From: Symbiodinium kawagutii
Lineage: Eukaryota; Sar; Dinophyceae; Suessiales; Symbiodiniaceae
DNA: 64,000 bases
NCBI GenBank assembly: GCA_009767595.1
Contig: VSDK01028707.1
Span: 22,447-86,446, forward strand
Direction of reading: 5' to 3'
The notes below the pieces were generated by a model. The model was not told the origin of the DNA, made no database searches, and worked only from the letters and a program-made list of their open reading frames with translations. A program made the translations under genes and the position numbers. Shown here one piece after another: positions 1-13,659 of this stretch; position 1 is the stretch's first letter, and each line of letters starts with the position of its first letter.

Positions 1-2340
1 TTTGAAGTTTAGGACGTTGCTACCGTCGTCCAATGGTATCGCGCAAATTGTCTGATTTCAAAATGGACCGCGCAACATCCACAAAACAAAATGAAAGAAT
101 CTTTAGGTGGTCTTGAGACCCCGGTGTGAACACTATTGAAAATGAACCAAAATGCAGAGGCTGTTGCTATGTTTGCTGCGAGCCTTATCAAACTTGTGTC
201 CCAAATGTCGACAGCACACAAATCTTTAGGACCTGACGCTAACTACTTCGTGGGGAAACCGTGCTAAGCCGTGTTAGTGCAAAGCAGCAAAGGTGGTGAG
301 GGCAAACCTGACGAATTCATAGAAGAAAAGGAAACGAAGGCGGCAAAGGCGAAAAAAGAGCTTCCAACATGGACAAAGCAGAAGCTTGTCTATCAAGTCC
401 ATCAGTCCATCAACATGTTCTATCATTTTCTAACAGCTCCACTACACGACCATGACATACAACATGGATGCATACAAAAAACGCACGACCTGACATGCCT
501 AGAAAGTCCATATGGTGTCTGTGTGCTCGATTTCATCTACCGGTGATTCTATCATTTGCATTTCTCTGGCATGCTTAAAACTCAATGATCAGTGAAGAAC
601 AATCTTCTAAAGGTAAGAATAGGCAACACAACACAGCTTCTGCAACACATAGGTGTCATATTATACCTTATACATAGGTAGGAATATGTAACACATTTCA
701 CTTCTGCATCTCGTGGCTATATTGTAAGACCTCCATTTTATTCACCTCAACTTGTAGTCACCCTGTGCCTTTGCGGCATCGATTGTTGGCCCAAACTGCA
801 TTGTGTCCACTGACACAGCCACCATGATGCCTGGCACAACTGGCACTTCATATGTCATACATATGCAACATGTCATAACGCAACATAACTTATGTCACTA
901 TGTCCTTCTCAGTGAAAGAAACTGCTACAGCCATAGTCTTAAAGAACTTGTGAAAGTCGCTTGAAAAAAGTGAAAGAACCAGGCCTGCAAGCGCGGGCAC
1001 GCTGATCTGTCCAACGATTGGCGCCAGAACCAGGGCGAACAAAATCATCGATGCAGCGTAAGAGGAGACCGAGATCAAACCTCCTCCACCTGAGGAAAGC
1101 TTCATGCTGAGTTGCATCTAGTTGCACTAATGTTTAGAGGGTTTGTATCTGCTTCCCAACATTGCAACAACGAAACGACAATGAAATTCTATTGCCTGAA
1201 CGAGAACTGTTGGCACTGAAGAACTTAGAAGTTTCACCTTAGCAACTGCTTCACGTGACTGTTAGGTGGAGTAATTACTTCACTTCACTCCTCTTTCAAC
1301 GTCCCAACATGTCCCAACCTGAGTTGAGGTTCAAGACGGTTTGGGGGACCAGGCCACAACCTCCAAAGCCACCGAAGAGAACCGACAGGCCATTCCCAGC
1401 TGCCAACGAAAGGACCGTCGACGTGGGGACATCAACCGGGGCTGGCTTCCCATCTGGACCAGTGATGACCAACTCACCGTTTTCGTCGTAGAAGAAACTG
1501 CAGAGCTCTTCACATTTTCGGTCATCCACCACACGTGCTGCAAGGAGAGTTTCCAGCAAACTGATGAAAGCCTTGGAACGCACAGCTTGATGCAACTGTT
1601 AGAAGTGCATCTTGAAACAAAACCTTCGTTGCCTCCATGTAAGCCACCAGCATGTCGCAAATCAGGCGGCATCCATGGTGTCTCACCACGGCCCTGGAAG
1701 CCTGCAAAGACTAAACAGCTGCAAGCCTGCAAAGAATAACCTGAACAATCCTGAACATGTGCACTTGGCAACAGTCTTTTCTGCATATGATTTTCGTATT
1801 GACGTGTCTTTCTTGTTGACGTTTCATCAAATGTTTCAACTTCCATCGGCTGCATCGACACTCGACCAAGCGCAGCACCTATCACACCAACACTACGAAG
1901 GCATCGAAGCCGTCCATCAACAACTTGGAGGTTGAAACCATCTTCCTGCGAGGTCACTGAAATGTCAAGTCGGATCAAGTCGTCAATTCTGGTCATTGGG
2001 TGGACAAGTCTGTATGTTTCACTCAATTTCAAGCAGATCTAGGAAACGTCTCCAAGGTTCCATCCAACCAAAGACCTTGAGCGCATATACTCTCTCGGCA
2101 TGGGTTGGAAGAGGCAGCGCGTCCAACCAAAGACACACAGATCAAATGAACTTTTCCGAAATGCTTCAGGACTCATGATTCATGGCGGAATAGTTTCATC
2201 GCACCTCTAACCGCAGCCCTGGATGGTTGTGCCTGAGCACACAGAGCACAAATACCGAACCGAAATGAGGCTTTCGCAAATGAAAACTCAAATCATAATT
2301 AGATGACAAGTTTGTTTTAAAGTTGTGTTAATGAGTTTTG
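1..2340 (+). repeat. left copy of a large direct duplication
   Basis: This stretch aligns in the same orientation with about 61275-64000. Matching landmarks run from the run near 60-140 (partner 61340-61440) to the tail near 2271-2330 (partner 63945-64000). Exonic parts look about 95-97% alike and non-coding parts are more diverged with indels. The right copy has extra sequence around 61600-62040. The spacing of the two copies is about 61.67 kb and both run to or past the window edges, so the true length is unknown. It carries the SulP-like exons described below. Confidence 0.9.
760..2045 (-). pseudogene. SulP-family anion permease fragment, frameshifted copy
   Basis: Minus-strand exons match the transmembrane core of SulP sulfate/anion permeases. 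The exon at about 1707-1319 reads into an LLAARVVD segment, then a GGFGGCG loop and QTVLNLNSG, the conserved Gly-rich turn of SulP proteins. Splicing at 1319 (GT donor) to an acceptor near 1090 gives SGGGGLIS followed by a hydrophobic helix and a VPALAGL motif, as in the next SulP helices. Further blocks are near 2045-1855 (start side) and 838-760. Relative to the right copy, this copy lacks 2 nt near 1581-1593, which shifts the frame inside the exon, and has one extra codon nearby. It is therefore probably non-functional unless the change is an assembly error. SulP proteins are membrane transporters of sulfate, bicarbonate or similar anions; the substrate cannot be read here. Confidence 0.65.
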
Positions 2341-4900
2341 AGGCACCGCTTCACATTGCCAGTTCTCTGAAGCCAAGGCTTCTAAGGCTCTCAGATCCCA
2401 ACCATTCCAACGGTTGCAGCCGTACATGCCGCACTGCAAGGGGTGGTTGAGCCACTCCCAGGGGCACTAAACCTGCACACATGGAACGAATCTGATACAT
2501 GGTCTGGAACAAAGAGGACAGAAAGAAACGAGAAAAAAGTAGAGAGGGAAAGAGAGAGAGAGGAAAGAAAGGAAGAGACTGAGAGAGAGAGAGAGAGAGA
2601 ATTAAGAGAATTGAGAAGGTGAGTAGAGTCTGTCGAGTGTTGAGATATCCGGTTGTGCTAAGGCTGCAACGACTCTGCGTCGCTGCATCCTTCAAAGGCA
2701 AACGCCTTGCTTTCCTCAGCGGGAAAGTGGCACATCAGTGGCACAGTGGCATGGCACATCGGTGGCACAGTGACTTCGATGGCATCTGAGACTGCGACTC
2801 CCATGGCAGCCAGGGGCAGCCAGGGGCAGTCTTGACCGCTCTCGCTCCACGAGATCGACAATTTCTTCACCTCAGCTTGGCAACAAAGGACGGTGAAAAA
2901 AGTGTGGAGAAGAAGAACAATTGGGTGGAAAAGAGGAGGAAAAGTGTGGAAGCTTGCCAAAGATGATGAAACAAAGTGTGGAAGAGAAGGACTTTAAGGT
3001 GGAAAAGAGAAGTATCTTCAGAACTGACTCGAATTAGCGTTGTGAAAGACACAAAGATTGAATGAGAATATGCAAGACACAAATACCACAGGGGCTCGGG
3101 CATATTGGTCCTCAACATCCACCAAGCTGCCAACATTTTGCAGCTTCTTCCTGAAGACTCGTGTCAAACGAAGCCATGCACATCAAGACCTGCTTGAGGT
3201 TAGAAAGGTTTAGAGCTCATAGATTAGAAGTTACTTGAACCGGAAGTAGCTGGAGACCAAAGCCATGAGAACAACATTATGAAGCGTTCTAGGTTTCAGA
3301 ACTTTGAAGAACATGTGTGCGGTGTTCAAAACCTCTCTTTAAATCTAATGGAAATTATTCCTGCTTGCGCCAAACACTTGCGCGGCGCTTGCGCCATCCC
3401 AACCGTTGCTTACGCGAGGGGTCTATCTTAAGGTTTGCTTGCGCGATGCAGGCCCTGTGCAACTTTTGCATGAATAAATTCCACCGAAGATTAAAGTTAA
3501 ATACCATAGGTTTTGAACAAAGCTCATGTGGTTCTCTTGATGTCATATCTGGTTGCCATGGCTTTCAAACCCAACTCGATGCCAGTCCTGAGGCCCAGGT
3601 AGCAAAGAAGCTGCAGCTTTCCTGGAACAACCAGTGGGAATCTCAAGGGTCAGAACTTGTCTTAGCTTTACTTTCAAATGTTTACATAGATTTGTGTTTT
3701 TTCACAATGTTCCTTCAGAGTCACCCATCTCTCTCTCTCTCTCTCTCTTTCTGTGTTCTCTCTGCTTCTTTCCTATACCCAATGTCCTAGTTTTTCCTAT
3801 TCTCTCATTCTCTTGTTCCCTTCTCTCCTGATTCGGTCATTATTTCTCTCCTGAGCTGCTACATTTTTCATCATTATTCTACTTCTGCTTCTTTCCTTCA
3901 CAATGTGGCTGAGCGGCTACAGTGTTCTTCCCCCCGAGGGTGTCGAATGCACTCACCTGCAGTGGTTGGACCTGGCGGTGAGCTTGGAAACTAATCGAGA
4001 CTCCTGGACCCCTCCTTGGCTCTGTTTCTTAGAGATGAAAAATCGTATTTCTGACATGTTTCTTAGAGTGACCTGTTTGAAAAGATCCCGTCAAAACATT
4101 TCCGTACTCTGAAATGCTCTCCTATGCTCTCGCTCGTGCTGCCAGCCTTTTCGTTCCATCCACCCGCTTTGATTGCATGGCCCTTGGAATCCGTCACAAT
4201 CAACGGAAAGGGTGCACTGATATCAAACTGTGGAAGGCACTGCTTTCGCCAGAAGCAATTCAAAGAAATCCACCTGTCCAGGGAAGACATGTGAAGAGTC
4301 GACTCCGATTCTGCAACTGCCAAGATTTTGATCCATTGAGCTGTTTGACATTTTGACAGAGCAGTTCTTGTTGACAACGAAATGCGTTTCCTGGCCTTGG
4401 CTTGTCGATCCGTATTCTGTAGCTCTTTGTAGTCAGCTGCGCTGCGATGAAGTCTGGCCTAAGCGGGACTTCGCAAAACAAACATCGAGAACAACCGGTT
4501 GGTCAATATTATTCATTCCAATTTTCTGTAAAATAGCTTAATATATCTTTATCTCAAACATGTTGAGATCTTTCATGTTCTTGCTGAAAGGTTTCAATCT
4601 CTTTCTGGCTTCGGTGACTTCCTCTCAAGCTGCAAGCGCAGACAGCTGCTGCAACTGCCGACCGTGAACAGCCTGAGTTGCAGCACTTTCAGGTCCCGTC
4701 TACATTGCAAAGTCACTGAAGTCACTGAATGCTGCATTTTTTCCAATTGCTCCTCTTGCTTTAATGTCCAAACCTTCTTTGCATAAACATATCTAAAAAA
4801 TCAGCGCTTTATCGATGATATGCGTATATCACATGATATCAATGATATAATGTATGTCACTGTTTCTTGTTTTCCCTTTTTACCGACTGTTGACTTGTGG
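2340..4900. other. gene-poor stretch with weak exon candidates
   Basis: No gene can be supported. Weak minus-strand candidates are about 2500-2351 (reads after a CAG acceptor and ends in TGA), 2870-2660 (after a CAG; contains internally repeated GGCACA units) and 4377-4100. None has both splice sites and a recognisable domain. The rest is AT-rich, with polypurine and CT tracts. Confidence 0.4.
2529..2601. repeat. GA-rich microsatellite tract
   Basis: A purine-only tract that ends in an uninterrupted (GA)n run at 2581-2600. It lies between two weak minus-strand exon candidates and would be a pyrimidine tract in the transcript sense of that strand. Confidence 0.85.
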
Positions 4901-5055
4901 TGGTCTTCCGTCCAGTTCAGAAATCGCCTTAGCTTTACTTTCAAATGTTTAAAGCTAAGATTTGTGTTTTCCCACTATTCCTTCAGAGTCGCCCATCTCT
5001 CTCTTTTTCTGTATTCTGCTTCTTTCCTACCCAATGTCCTATTTTTTCCCATCCA
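3660..5055 (+). repeat. diverged ~140-bp direct repeat pair
   Basis: The segment 3660-3800 recurs at 4915-5055 in the same orientation. Shared parts are the CTTTACTTTCAAATGTTTA block, a (CT)n microsatellite, and a CTTTCCTA-ACCCAATGTCCTA tail. The second copy leads directly into the satellite array that begins near 5052. Confidence 0.8.
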
Positions 5056-6060
5056 CTTTCCAATTCTTTTTGAACGGTTTGCTCAACCCCATTTAGCCGC
5101 AATATGCCGCAACGATCCCCAATGGGAGCCCACGACGTTAGTCACAAACTGCCATAAACAAACAACGACTATTACAAAAATACGCAGTCCAAGACCGAAC
5201 ACTATAAAATGCGTTTCAAAAGGGGTGTCAAAAGTGAAAACGCAGTAAACTTTACCTTTCAGAATGCTTTGTTTTCATGATCTGTTGGTATTTCACGGCT
5301 TCTGTTGTTCCCATCCACTTTCCAATTTTTTTGAACGGTTTGCTCAACCCCATTTAGCCGCAATGATCCCTAATGGGAGCCCACGACGTTAGTCACAAAC
5401 TGCCATAAACAATCAACAACTATTACAAAATACGCAGTCCGAGACCCAACGCTATAAAATTCCTTTCAAAAGGGGTGTCAAAAGTGAAAACGCAGTAAAC
5501 TTTACCTTTCAGAATGTTTTGTTTTCATGATCTGTTGGTATTTCACGGCTTCTGTTGTTCCCATCCACTTTCCAATTCTTTTTGCAAGGTTTGTTCAACG
5601 CCACTTAGGCGCAATGATCCCTAATGGGAGCCCACGACATTAGTTACAAACTGCCATAAACAAACAACGACTATTACAAAAATACGCAGTCCGAGACCCA
5701 ACGCTATAAAATTCCTTTCAAAAGGGGTGTCAAAAGTGAAAACGCAGTGTACTTTACCTTTCAGAATGTTTTGCTTTCATTACTGGCAATTTCACAGCCT
5801 CCGTTCTTCCCATCCACTTTCCAATTTTTTTTGAACGGTTTGCTCAACCCCATTTAGCCGCAATGATCCCTAATGGGAGCCCACGACGTTAGTCACAAAC
5901 TGCCATAAACAATCAACAACTATTACAAAATACGCAGTCCGAGACCCAACGCTATAAAATTCCTTTCAAAAGGGGTGTCAAAAGTGAAAACGCAGTGTAC
6001 TTTACCTTTCAGAATGTTTTTCTTTCATGATCTGCTGGTATTTCACGGCTTCTGTTGTTC
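5052..6060 (+). repeat. four-copy ~250-bp satellite array
   Basis: Four head-to-tail copies start near 5052, 5309, 5560 and 5806. Each holds CCATCCACTTTCCAATT, a CCCATTTAGCCGCAATGATC-like block, AAAAGGGGTGTCAAAAGTG and a TTACCTTTCAGAATG tail. Copies differ by a few per cent. No reading frame is conserved between copies, so this is a non-coding tandem array. The last unit runs into unrelated sequence after 6060. Confidence 0.9.
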
Positions 6061-6256
6061 CCTGTCCCTGAGCCTGGGTCTTTTTGCAAGAGTTCAAAAA
6101 AAAAAATCATCTGACAGCTTGCGACCACAGGATATTTTGGCCAGGACGCTAGCATCTCGTAGCCAAAGTATCCCGTAATCGCAATCTGTTTGACAAAGAT
6201 CCAAAATCCGACAACCAGAAGCCAACTAACCAAAACATCCGCCCCCACTGCCAAAC

Positions 6257-6275
6257 NNNNNNNNNNNNNNNNNNN
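6257..6275. other. assembly gap (19 N)
   Basis: A run of N. The plus-strand frame read across it is not evidence of a gene. Confidence 0.99.
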
Positions 6276-7031
6276 GTTGGAACGATTCGAAAGAAAGGAC
6301 TTGCGTCACAGAACATCACAATGTTCAGGTCCCAAGGGGGTCACAATATGTAAAACAGGCCCTAAGGGGGTAGGGATCAAAGAAGTTGATTCTATAGAAA
6401 GCGCAACGGCATCCCAAGCACAGTGATTCTATAGTGGTCCATGTGTTGGTCAACAGCGTCAAACACTTTGAAAATATATGGGCAAAGGATGCCAACGAAA
6501 GTTGGTACTTGCAATGTTATAGAAAGCATTGTTGGCCATGTTGGGCATCTATAAGTTAGAGGTCTGAACACTCACCAATGGGCCAAATGAAAGCTGTTAT
6601 AATGAAATCAGGGCTCAACCCCTGACTTTACCATATATGAAACGTTTTATGCAAGCCTTGACCCTTGGCATTCTATACAGGGGTAATCGAAGGGGGATCT
6701 TTTTACCAACTGTTGCCTTGTGGTGGTCTTCCGTCCAGTTTGAACCTTGTTTCTCTGAGGCTCTTACCAAAACAACATCCTGGATTAAGCGAACGGGCGG
6801 TCGTTTGAAGATCCTGGAGTTTGCAAAAATGATGTTCAAACTAAGGAAGCTGCAAAGAAAACAAACTCTGACAATATTGACATTCCTTTCTGTCACTGGT
6901 TGACGATGTGACGTGTCTACTTAATGGCAGCAGATCGCCAGGATCCAGCAACTGCGAAGTCGATTGCAAGATGTGCGGAAAGGATAGAGTGAATGGATAC
7001 GTCAATCCAGTTTCCAAGTGGAACGAAACTT

Positions 7032-7229
7032 CTAAAGTGAAGTTGGATCATCAAAATCTAGGAGTTTCGCGAACTGATTGGCTATGGTGTTTTCAAACGT
7101 TCTCGGTTGATTGTCCAGGTGCTTCCACATCTTTCCCCTTGAGTCTAGGTCAGAGTCTAGGTGTCTCTGTGTGGACAAGGTGCCTCTGCTGATAGCGGCC
7201 TTGTCGCCTCCCAATCCCCACTGATGGGC
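7032..7229 (-). CDS. possible isolated exon
   Basis: On the minus strand a TGCTCTTTCAG acceptor precedes an open frame from 7229 that reads about 65 codons to a stop at 7032. The peptide is mixed charged and hydrophilic with no recognised domain. No neighbouring exon was found that joins it in phase. It could be a terminal exon of a host gene or chance. Confidence 0.25.
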   Translation of the reverse strand, partial: AHQWGLGGDKAAISRGTLSTQRHLDSDLDSRGKMWKHLDNQPRTFENTIANQFAKLLDFDDPTSL

Positions 7230-8002
7230 CTGAAAGAGCAAGCTTGAATGCTGACGGGAACAACCAGGACAATGAGCTCAACATTTCGAATAAAACAGTT
7301 CTGAAAAAAGAGATTACAACATGAAACTGCTTTTGAATGCGAGACTGTGATGGGGGAAGCTCCTTCGGCCCTGCAGTGCAAAGCCGCTCACCTGGTCACA
7401 TTTGAACAACGAAGTTTTTTTCACTTCTCAAATCTCTTCAAAGGAATCAGGAAGAATGGTCACATCCTAAGACTGTTTATGAAACAGCAATGGTCTGGAA
7501 GTTGTGACAGAAAGAAACCAGCTGCGATTCTCCTGGAAACTCAAGCGCGCAACTTGAACAAAGATTCAAAACCCAGCTCAGAGATGCACCCAAATGGGCT
7601 TGCCCAAGTCCACCTGTCCACGGGCACAGGAACTCATCACTTAGGATTCAACCTCTGGAAATCACTGCCATCATCGACTGGACTCCACCCTGAAGCACTA
7701 CATGTGAAAAACAAACTGAAACTGATATAGAACTGTAACAAGGAAGCCGTTTCCATTAACACATCTGAACTTCAACAGACTGAGCATGTCGCCGCCGAAG
7801 GCCGTCTTCATGCGATTCACCCAGCTGTGGAGATGCAGTGAGCTGTAAGCCTGGTGGCAGGGCTGCATGGAGTGCAGAAGTGAAGGGCAAAACATCTTAC
7901 TATTCAGAAGATTGACCTCAAAGAAGAAGCACAATCATCAACAGCCATCAAGACTGACCACGTCTATCTCCCTGTAAATATATATATATATATATAAAAA
8001 TT

Positions 8003-9056
8003 TACCAGGAGATGCAACGTCCCACGAATTTGTAGGACCTAAAAAAAAACATTTTTTTCTGGGAAAATACTGTCTTTTCCAAAAGTTGGTATTTTGCAAT
8101 TTCTGCAAAAGCAACAAATTTCCATAGTCTGGTATATGATCATGATTCAAGTGTGCTGAGCATACGTGATCAACAAATCGACACAATATTTGCATGTATC
8201 AAACCCATTCCCTGACTCTATAAACTCAATTTTTTGTCTTTTTCCCTCCCAATCATCCTTTGAGCATATGGACTCTTTACAAGATTCCCCAAAACCAAAA
8301 GTGCCCAAATGCTGCAAAGGTAAGTCACGATTGGCAATTCACAGTGCATTGGAAATATGCAAAACGAAAGTGATCACAATAAAACAGCTGAAAGTTGTTG
8401 TCGTCATCAAAATGTAGCGCAGCCTGTGTTTGAAATGGAGGTTTAAAAACCCATACTTTCCCTACGGGTTAGTACGGGGTAAGTACGGGTTTTTTACGGG
8501 TTAGGAAAATACTGTATTTTCCGAATTTGGGGAAAATACGGGCTAAGTACGGGATAAATACGGGTTAATACGGGGTAAATACCCGTTCGACGGGTTAGCG
8601 ATGCTTTCCCGCAAAAAAGCATGAAAAAACATGTTGAGCCCCTTTTCTCTGGATTTAGGATGATGTGGGACTATCAAAATCCATCAAAATATGGGTCAGA
8701 ACCTCCAGCTCACACAGGTTTGGGAGTTGGGTGTTTCCACTCTTTGGGAATCTGCAAGCTCTTGGAGCGAGCAAGGGATTGTATACTTAGACCATATTTG
8801 TAAATTCAAAGGCTGGATGATCATCCAGCCTGGCCATCAAACTATCCATGGCACTGTGGCACAATCACTGAGTTAAGTCTGAAATGGCAAGACAATGGGG
8901 ACTGAGTATAGGCAGCTTAAGATATAGGAATATAGAAGCCAAACACCATCTAGGACGCCCAAAGAATGGATTTTGGGGAAAATACGGGTTAGCGGGGAAA
9001 ATACAGTCCTTTCCCCTAACTTGAGAAAATCCAGTCTTTTACTTAGGGTCCTGCAA
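8003..9056 (+). repeat. 1.0-kb MITE-like repeat, copy A
   Basis: This block is the reverse complement of about 59847-60871 at roughly 95% identity. Its ends resemble each other in inverted orientation: GAATTTGTAGGACC near 8027 and GGTCCTGCAAATTC near 9043. The core (about 8463-8600) is built of short GGGTTAGTACGGG/GGGTAAGTACGGG units. The small open frame at 8166-8417 is also in the partner copy with substitutions but has no recognisable domain. It is best read as a non-autonomous element. No convincing target duplication was seen. Confidence 0.75.
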
Positions 9057-12000
9057 ATTCTTGGTACTTGGCTTGTATAGGTATAAGTAAATTTGATATG
9101 ATAAATGAAAATGGATCAAGATGGATCAAATACGTACACATTGAAAAAATAAAATGAGCAAAATAGTTTGTAGAGTGGCGGCACTTGACCAAACTATTGC
9201 GCAATAAATCGTTGCAACTGTATTGCGTTTGTATATTTTGGCTCCAACGCTTCCAAATGACTCAAGTTCCGGTCAAGTTTGATCCGTGACTCCAAGGCAA
9301 GTTGGGTGTTGGAAACGCATCCGGATGTACCAGCTGAGATGGCCACCGCTCAGAAGTGGCAAAAAGCGGCGGCTCTTCGTCGTCATTGATGAAGGCCTCG
9401 TGCTGACAGGCGTAGGGAAAACCGAACATAACACAATTTACCCTAGAAGTCGATGGTCCTACTTTGTAGGGTCTCAAGGATTTACGTAGGAAGTGGTTTT
9501 AAAAGGTACGTAACAAGCACCATGGTATAATGTACCTTTTGAGGTTTTTGGTCCTAAAAAGAACGAACATTATATGACATGCGCAAGATTGTACAATTAC
9601 CTTTGAGGTCCTAGGACCCTAGACAGGACATATCCAAAGGGTTGGATGATGGCGAATCAACACAGTATCTTCTTGCTTCTGGCTTGAAAGGGTGATGAAC
9701 GGTCATGTCGAGCCGTGGCCCGAAGTTCGCTGAAAAAAACAGCGGTTGCTGGTTTGGATCGCCCTGAGGAAAAACTGCTACCGTTAGAAACCATTAGAAA
9801 CCGTTACAAATCGTTGGCGTGACCTCAAAATTGAGGCCCTAGGGACTCAACAGGAACATCGGAGACCCTGAAAGGCACACATTTCGACAAACCAAACCGT
9901 TAGAAACCGTTGGAATCCGCTAGCGCTGGTCACATTGAATCATTTGGAGAATTGAACTTGACTTCTTTTTTGCCCACTTGTCTAGCATCAAACGTCTCAA
10001 CTACGAGCTATATAGCCTCTGGCTGTGTTTGAATTTGCTGTTGCCGCCATGGATGACGAAATTAAGCATCTGCTACACCCAGTCCCATGGCCATCCCTGT
10101 GTGTTAGAAATCTTTTTTATTGCTAAAAATCCTCGGCCCTAGAATCTTCAGATTGCTATAAATCATCGGCGAACACCCTTTTTAGCGCCACTTTTCCTAA
10201 GGACATACTTTGTAGGTCCGCAGGACTTTTAGGGTTAACAAAATGCCAATTACCAACCCAAATGCCACGCTAATCAGAGACACACAGAACCCACGGCGCC
10301 GGCCACACAAAGTGCACTTCGACGCGCTCTCAAAATATGATTTAGTGTCCCTTTATGCATTGGAAAAAACATCTGAGACATTATGGGACATTTCATTCAT
10401 GCGCCTTCCCTAATTATCAGCATCATCAGGACGTATCGGGACCCCCGCGCGATATCGCGCGATGACGCAACAACAAGCCGACGCACGCGATGCGAACAGT
10501 AGGTCGAACTGGAACCCCTTCACTGCGCATTCAGGAAAAACCGCGCAAAAACACAGGACCGAAGAGCTACACCATGCTGCATAAGAAGACAACTAATAGA
10601 AACTTTAAATGTATAATATGATTCAGACCAGGCGGGGCGTCGGTTCAGGCGTAAATTTTGGATCGCTTCGGGCGTAAACGCGTTTTGCATGGGTGTGTGT
10701 GTGCTTCTGCAGGGCTTTCTATGGATACAAGCGGGGAGCGCTTCTGCTATTGCTGTCTAGGTCTGAGAGCTTCGTGATACCTCCGCGCGTGCTCGCTGCC
10801 AGGCGGTTTGATTCAGCGGGGGTCTTTTGGTTTGTCGTCTAGGTTTTGAGCCTTCGGCCTTCGGGCCACGCGTTCGCATATCTGTGGCCTGGAGTATACT
10901 ACGACAACGTTGTTTAGTTAGGAATTGCGCTGGGCGGAGGTGATGTTGGCGTTGGGGTGTCTCTTCGTTTGTTTTTGGCGTTGGCGAGCCGTGTTTGAAG
11001 TTGCTGGGGGTTCTATTTGCTGGCGATGAGTGGTCTCTCGGCTAGAAAATAGGTTCGGTGATGTTATGGTGAAGAGTGAGTGTTTTGCTGCTGGCGCGCG
11101 CTGTCTCTATGGCAGAAGGGCATCTGCGGACACAAGCGGGGAACGTTTTTTTGAGTGCACTCTTTAGGTTTGGAAGCTTCTTAATACTTGCGCGCATACC
11201 TGCGACTGGGAGTACTTGCGCGTATAAGCTGCAATATAATCACATGGTCCACCAAACTTTGCGTATGCATCGGCATGGCTTTAAGCATCAAGTGGGATCA
11301 CCTTAGACATCTTTGGACATAATGAAATCATAAACTCATTACATCTTTAGGTTTTCATTTTCAAGGAAAGTAAACGTGGACATGCCATGGGCTTCGTGGT
11401 TTTTTCTCGCGCCCAATAATGTCATTCCAACAACTCACAACAACTCAGTGTATTCAACATGTACCTACTTGAAGTGGTATGGGAGTTTGCACCAGTCATA
11501 TATTGCGCACAAAAGCGAGGCGATTGAATCGAGCGTACACTCGTTCATTGCCGCATTCGTAGCCAGGAAACATCAGGAGGAGAAGAGTTTTATGAGTTTT
11601 ATGAATTTTCGCAGCCGAAGGCGACTGACCGAACTTCTTCCTGTTCACGCATGGGATGTGCTTCAATCACTCACACACCGGAGCCCACAGTCTTTCATGT
11701 ACCCTTTCAACTTTCAGTCCCAGCCTCATTCTCTGCTTGTGGAAAGCATGCTGATAACGTCGTATGATTAATCCCTTTTTGGGCAACATGTGAATTGGAC
11801 ATGAAATTCAAAATCAAGCGGGCTTCCGAAATGACACACAAGCAAAAAAATCAAGACCAGCTACAGGGTTGAAACTGATGATAACTGTTATAGTAACGGT
11901 GAAAAAAACATATTGCCTCAGCTGGATGATGATGTCGAGGCCGTTGAGGCAATTTGCTAGCTTTCAAGCATGTTGACTCCAAGAGGAGCCCAGGAATGTC

Positions 12001-13650
12001 CATGACCTTTGCTCTTTTGGTTTCCTTCGGGCAATAACTAAAGTGTGTTGTCTTTGGTTCCTTCCTGCGCAATCTGCAATGGTGTCCCGCACCTGGCGTC
12101 AGGCCAAAGATTCTGGCTATGCGCAGGAGGTCTGACTGTTTTTGTTTATTGACAGATTCATTTGGCATGGTCCAAAACCTATGGTACACTCTGGGGACGA
12201 TTTCCATCATCTATATAGTTTATTGATCATGGTAGTTGGGCATCAAGGTTTTGAACCATAGCCACATTTTGATTTGCTGCGCCCGCCCTTCTCCCACTGT
12301 TTCCTGCCCTTGGTTTAGAAAATTTTGACACTGCGCGCGCGAGAGACAGACTCGAAAACCCAGGCCATTGGAAGTGCCAGCTGTTGGGTTTGAGATGGTC
12401 AGCGTCTGGCTATATAACTTATTGTAACTGTTTGGGATGGTATTCAACTGGTAAGGGAGGAGAATCACAACGATGAACATTTATCGCGAAGAGTCACGTT
12501 AAGGGTTCCATGACCACAGAGACATGGAGCCGTAGTCTGCGCCAGAAACAATGATGATGGCTGTTTCGTTTGCGAAGCAATCTTAGCGACTTTGTCGTGC
12601 CTGGGGGTGGCAAATGCTGAGGGCAGATCAGCACTCGATTCGCCACAGTCAGTGTTTTTGTTTGTGCTGTTCATCTGATTTGGCAATGGTTTGTCAAATT
12701 GATTTTTCTTTGTTTGTTTTTTCCTGTTGGCTTGGTTTTGTTCAATTCAATTCCGTTTGAATTTGCGCCTATTTTTTCCATTCTGTGCTGCGCCATGCCG
12801 GCCGTGATCTCTGGTTAGCTCCCTGTGGTGGGTGTCTATTATATAGTTGCGTGTAGTTCAGCCTAGCATCGCGCGTGTTTGTATTCCTCCATGTTTTGGT
12901 TTCCAATCTTGGTTTCCGGGTTTGTTTTTTCGGACTCTTAATTGGTTTCCGGTCTGTCTCTCTGTTTTTGGTTTTCGAACGCATCCTCAGCTGACACCAT
13001 CTTGTCTCGCGGCATTGCTTGGTTTCTGGTTCGTTCCGGGCGCCTCCCCGTGATTTTTTCCGGGGCGTCTTGATTCGCTTGCGCGCAATTGTTTCTTGCA
13101 TTTGTTCGGCCTTTCGCACGGACACCAAGAAGTCAGAGAGAGGCGGAGACTACGAAACCATCTGTGCCCGACTGTCCGGAGTGCAAAATTGCATGTCGAT
13201 TAAGGTGCTCTTTTTTTCAGGCCAAGAGGGGCTGTTTTTTTTTAACGCTTATGGCATCGTTTGCGGCCGGCCATGAGTGGAGACTGATCGTGTGATATCC
13301 ATCGTTGCGATGAATGATATTGCCTTTTGAAGCCTTTTGTAGCCAGATCATGCCTTCTTGGTGGATTGGTTCAGGCAACTTTGGTCTTCGGCGCACCAAA
13401 GGCCCGTCTGCGGGCAGAGTCCGAAGCCATCCAGACAGACAGTCCGAAAGATAGCGCAGTGATTGATGCGTTTTGGATTTTTCAAGCGAAATAAAGCAGA
13501 CTTCTATACCGTTCTATCGATTTTATCCTGTTCATCAGGAATCAGCATGGGACGGTCATCCCTTATTTGAGAACGATAAATCTGCTTGGAAATGGTTGCG
13601 GTGGCTGCAGCGCTTGTTCAACTGGTTCTAAAACATCTCTTTTTCTCATT
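9057..13650. other. gene-poor stretch, nothing firm
   Basis: Short open frames occur on both strands but none has credible splice sites or domain signature. Features seen are repeated GGTCCTA/TAGGACC words at 9445-9615 resembling the ends of the 1-kb repeat, a GC-rich block with GCGCGATATCGCGC near 10445, and T-rich non-coding DNA at 12680-13260. Confidence 0.5.
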
Positions 13651-13659
13651 CATTTTAAG

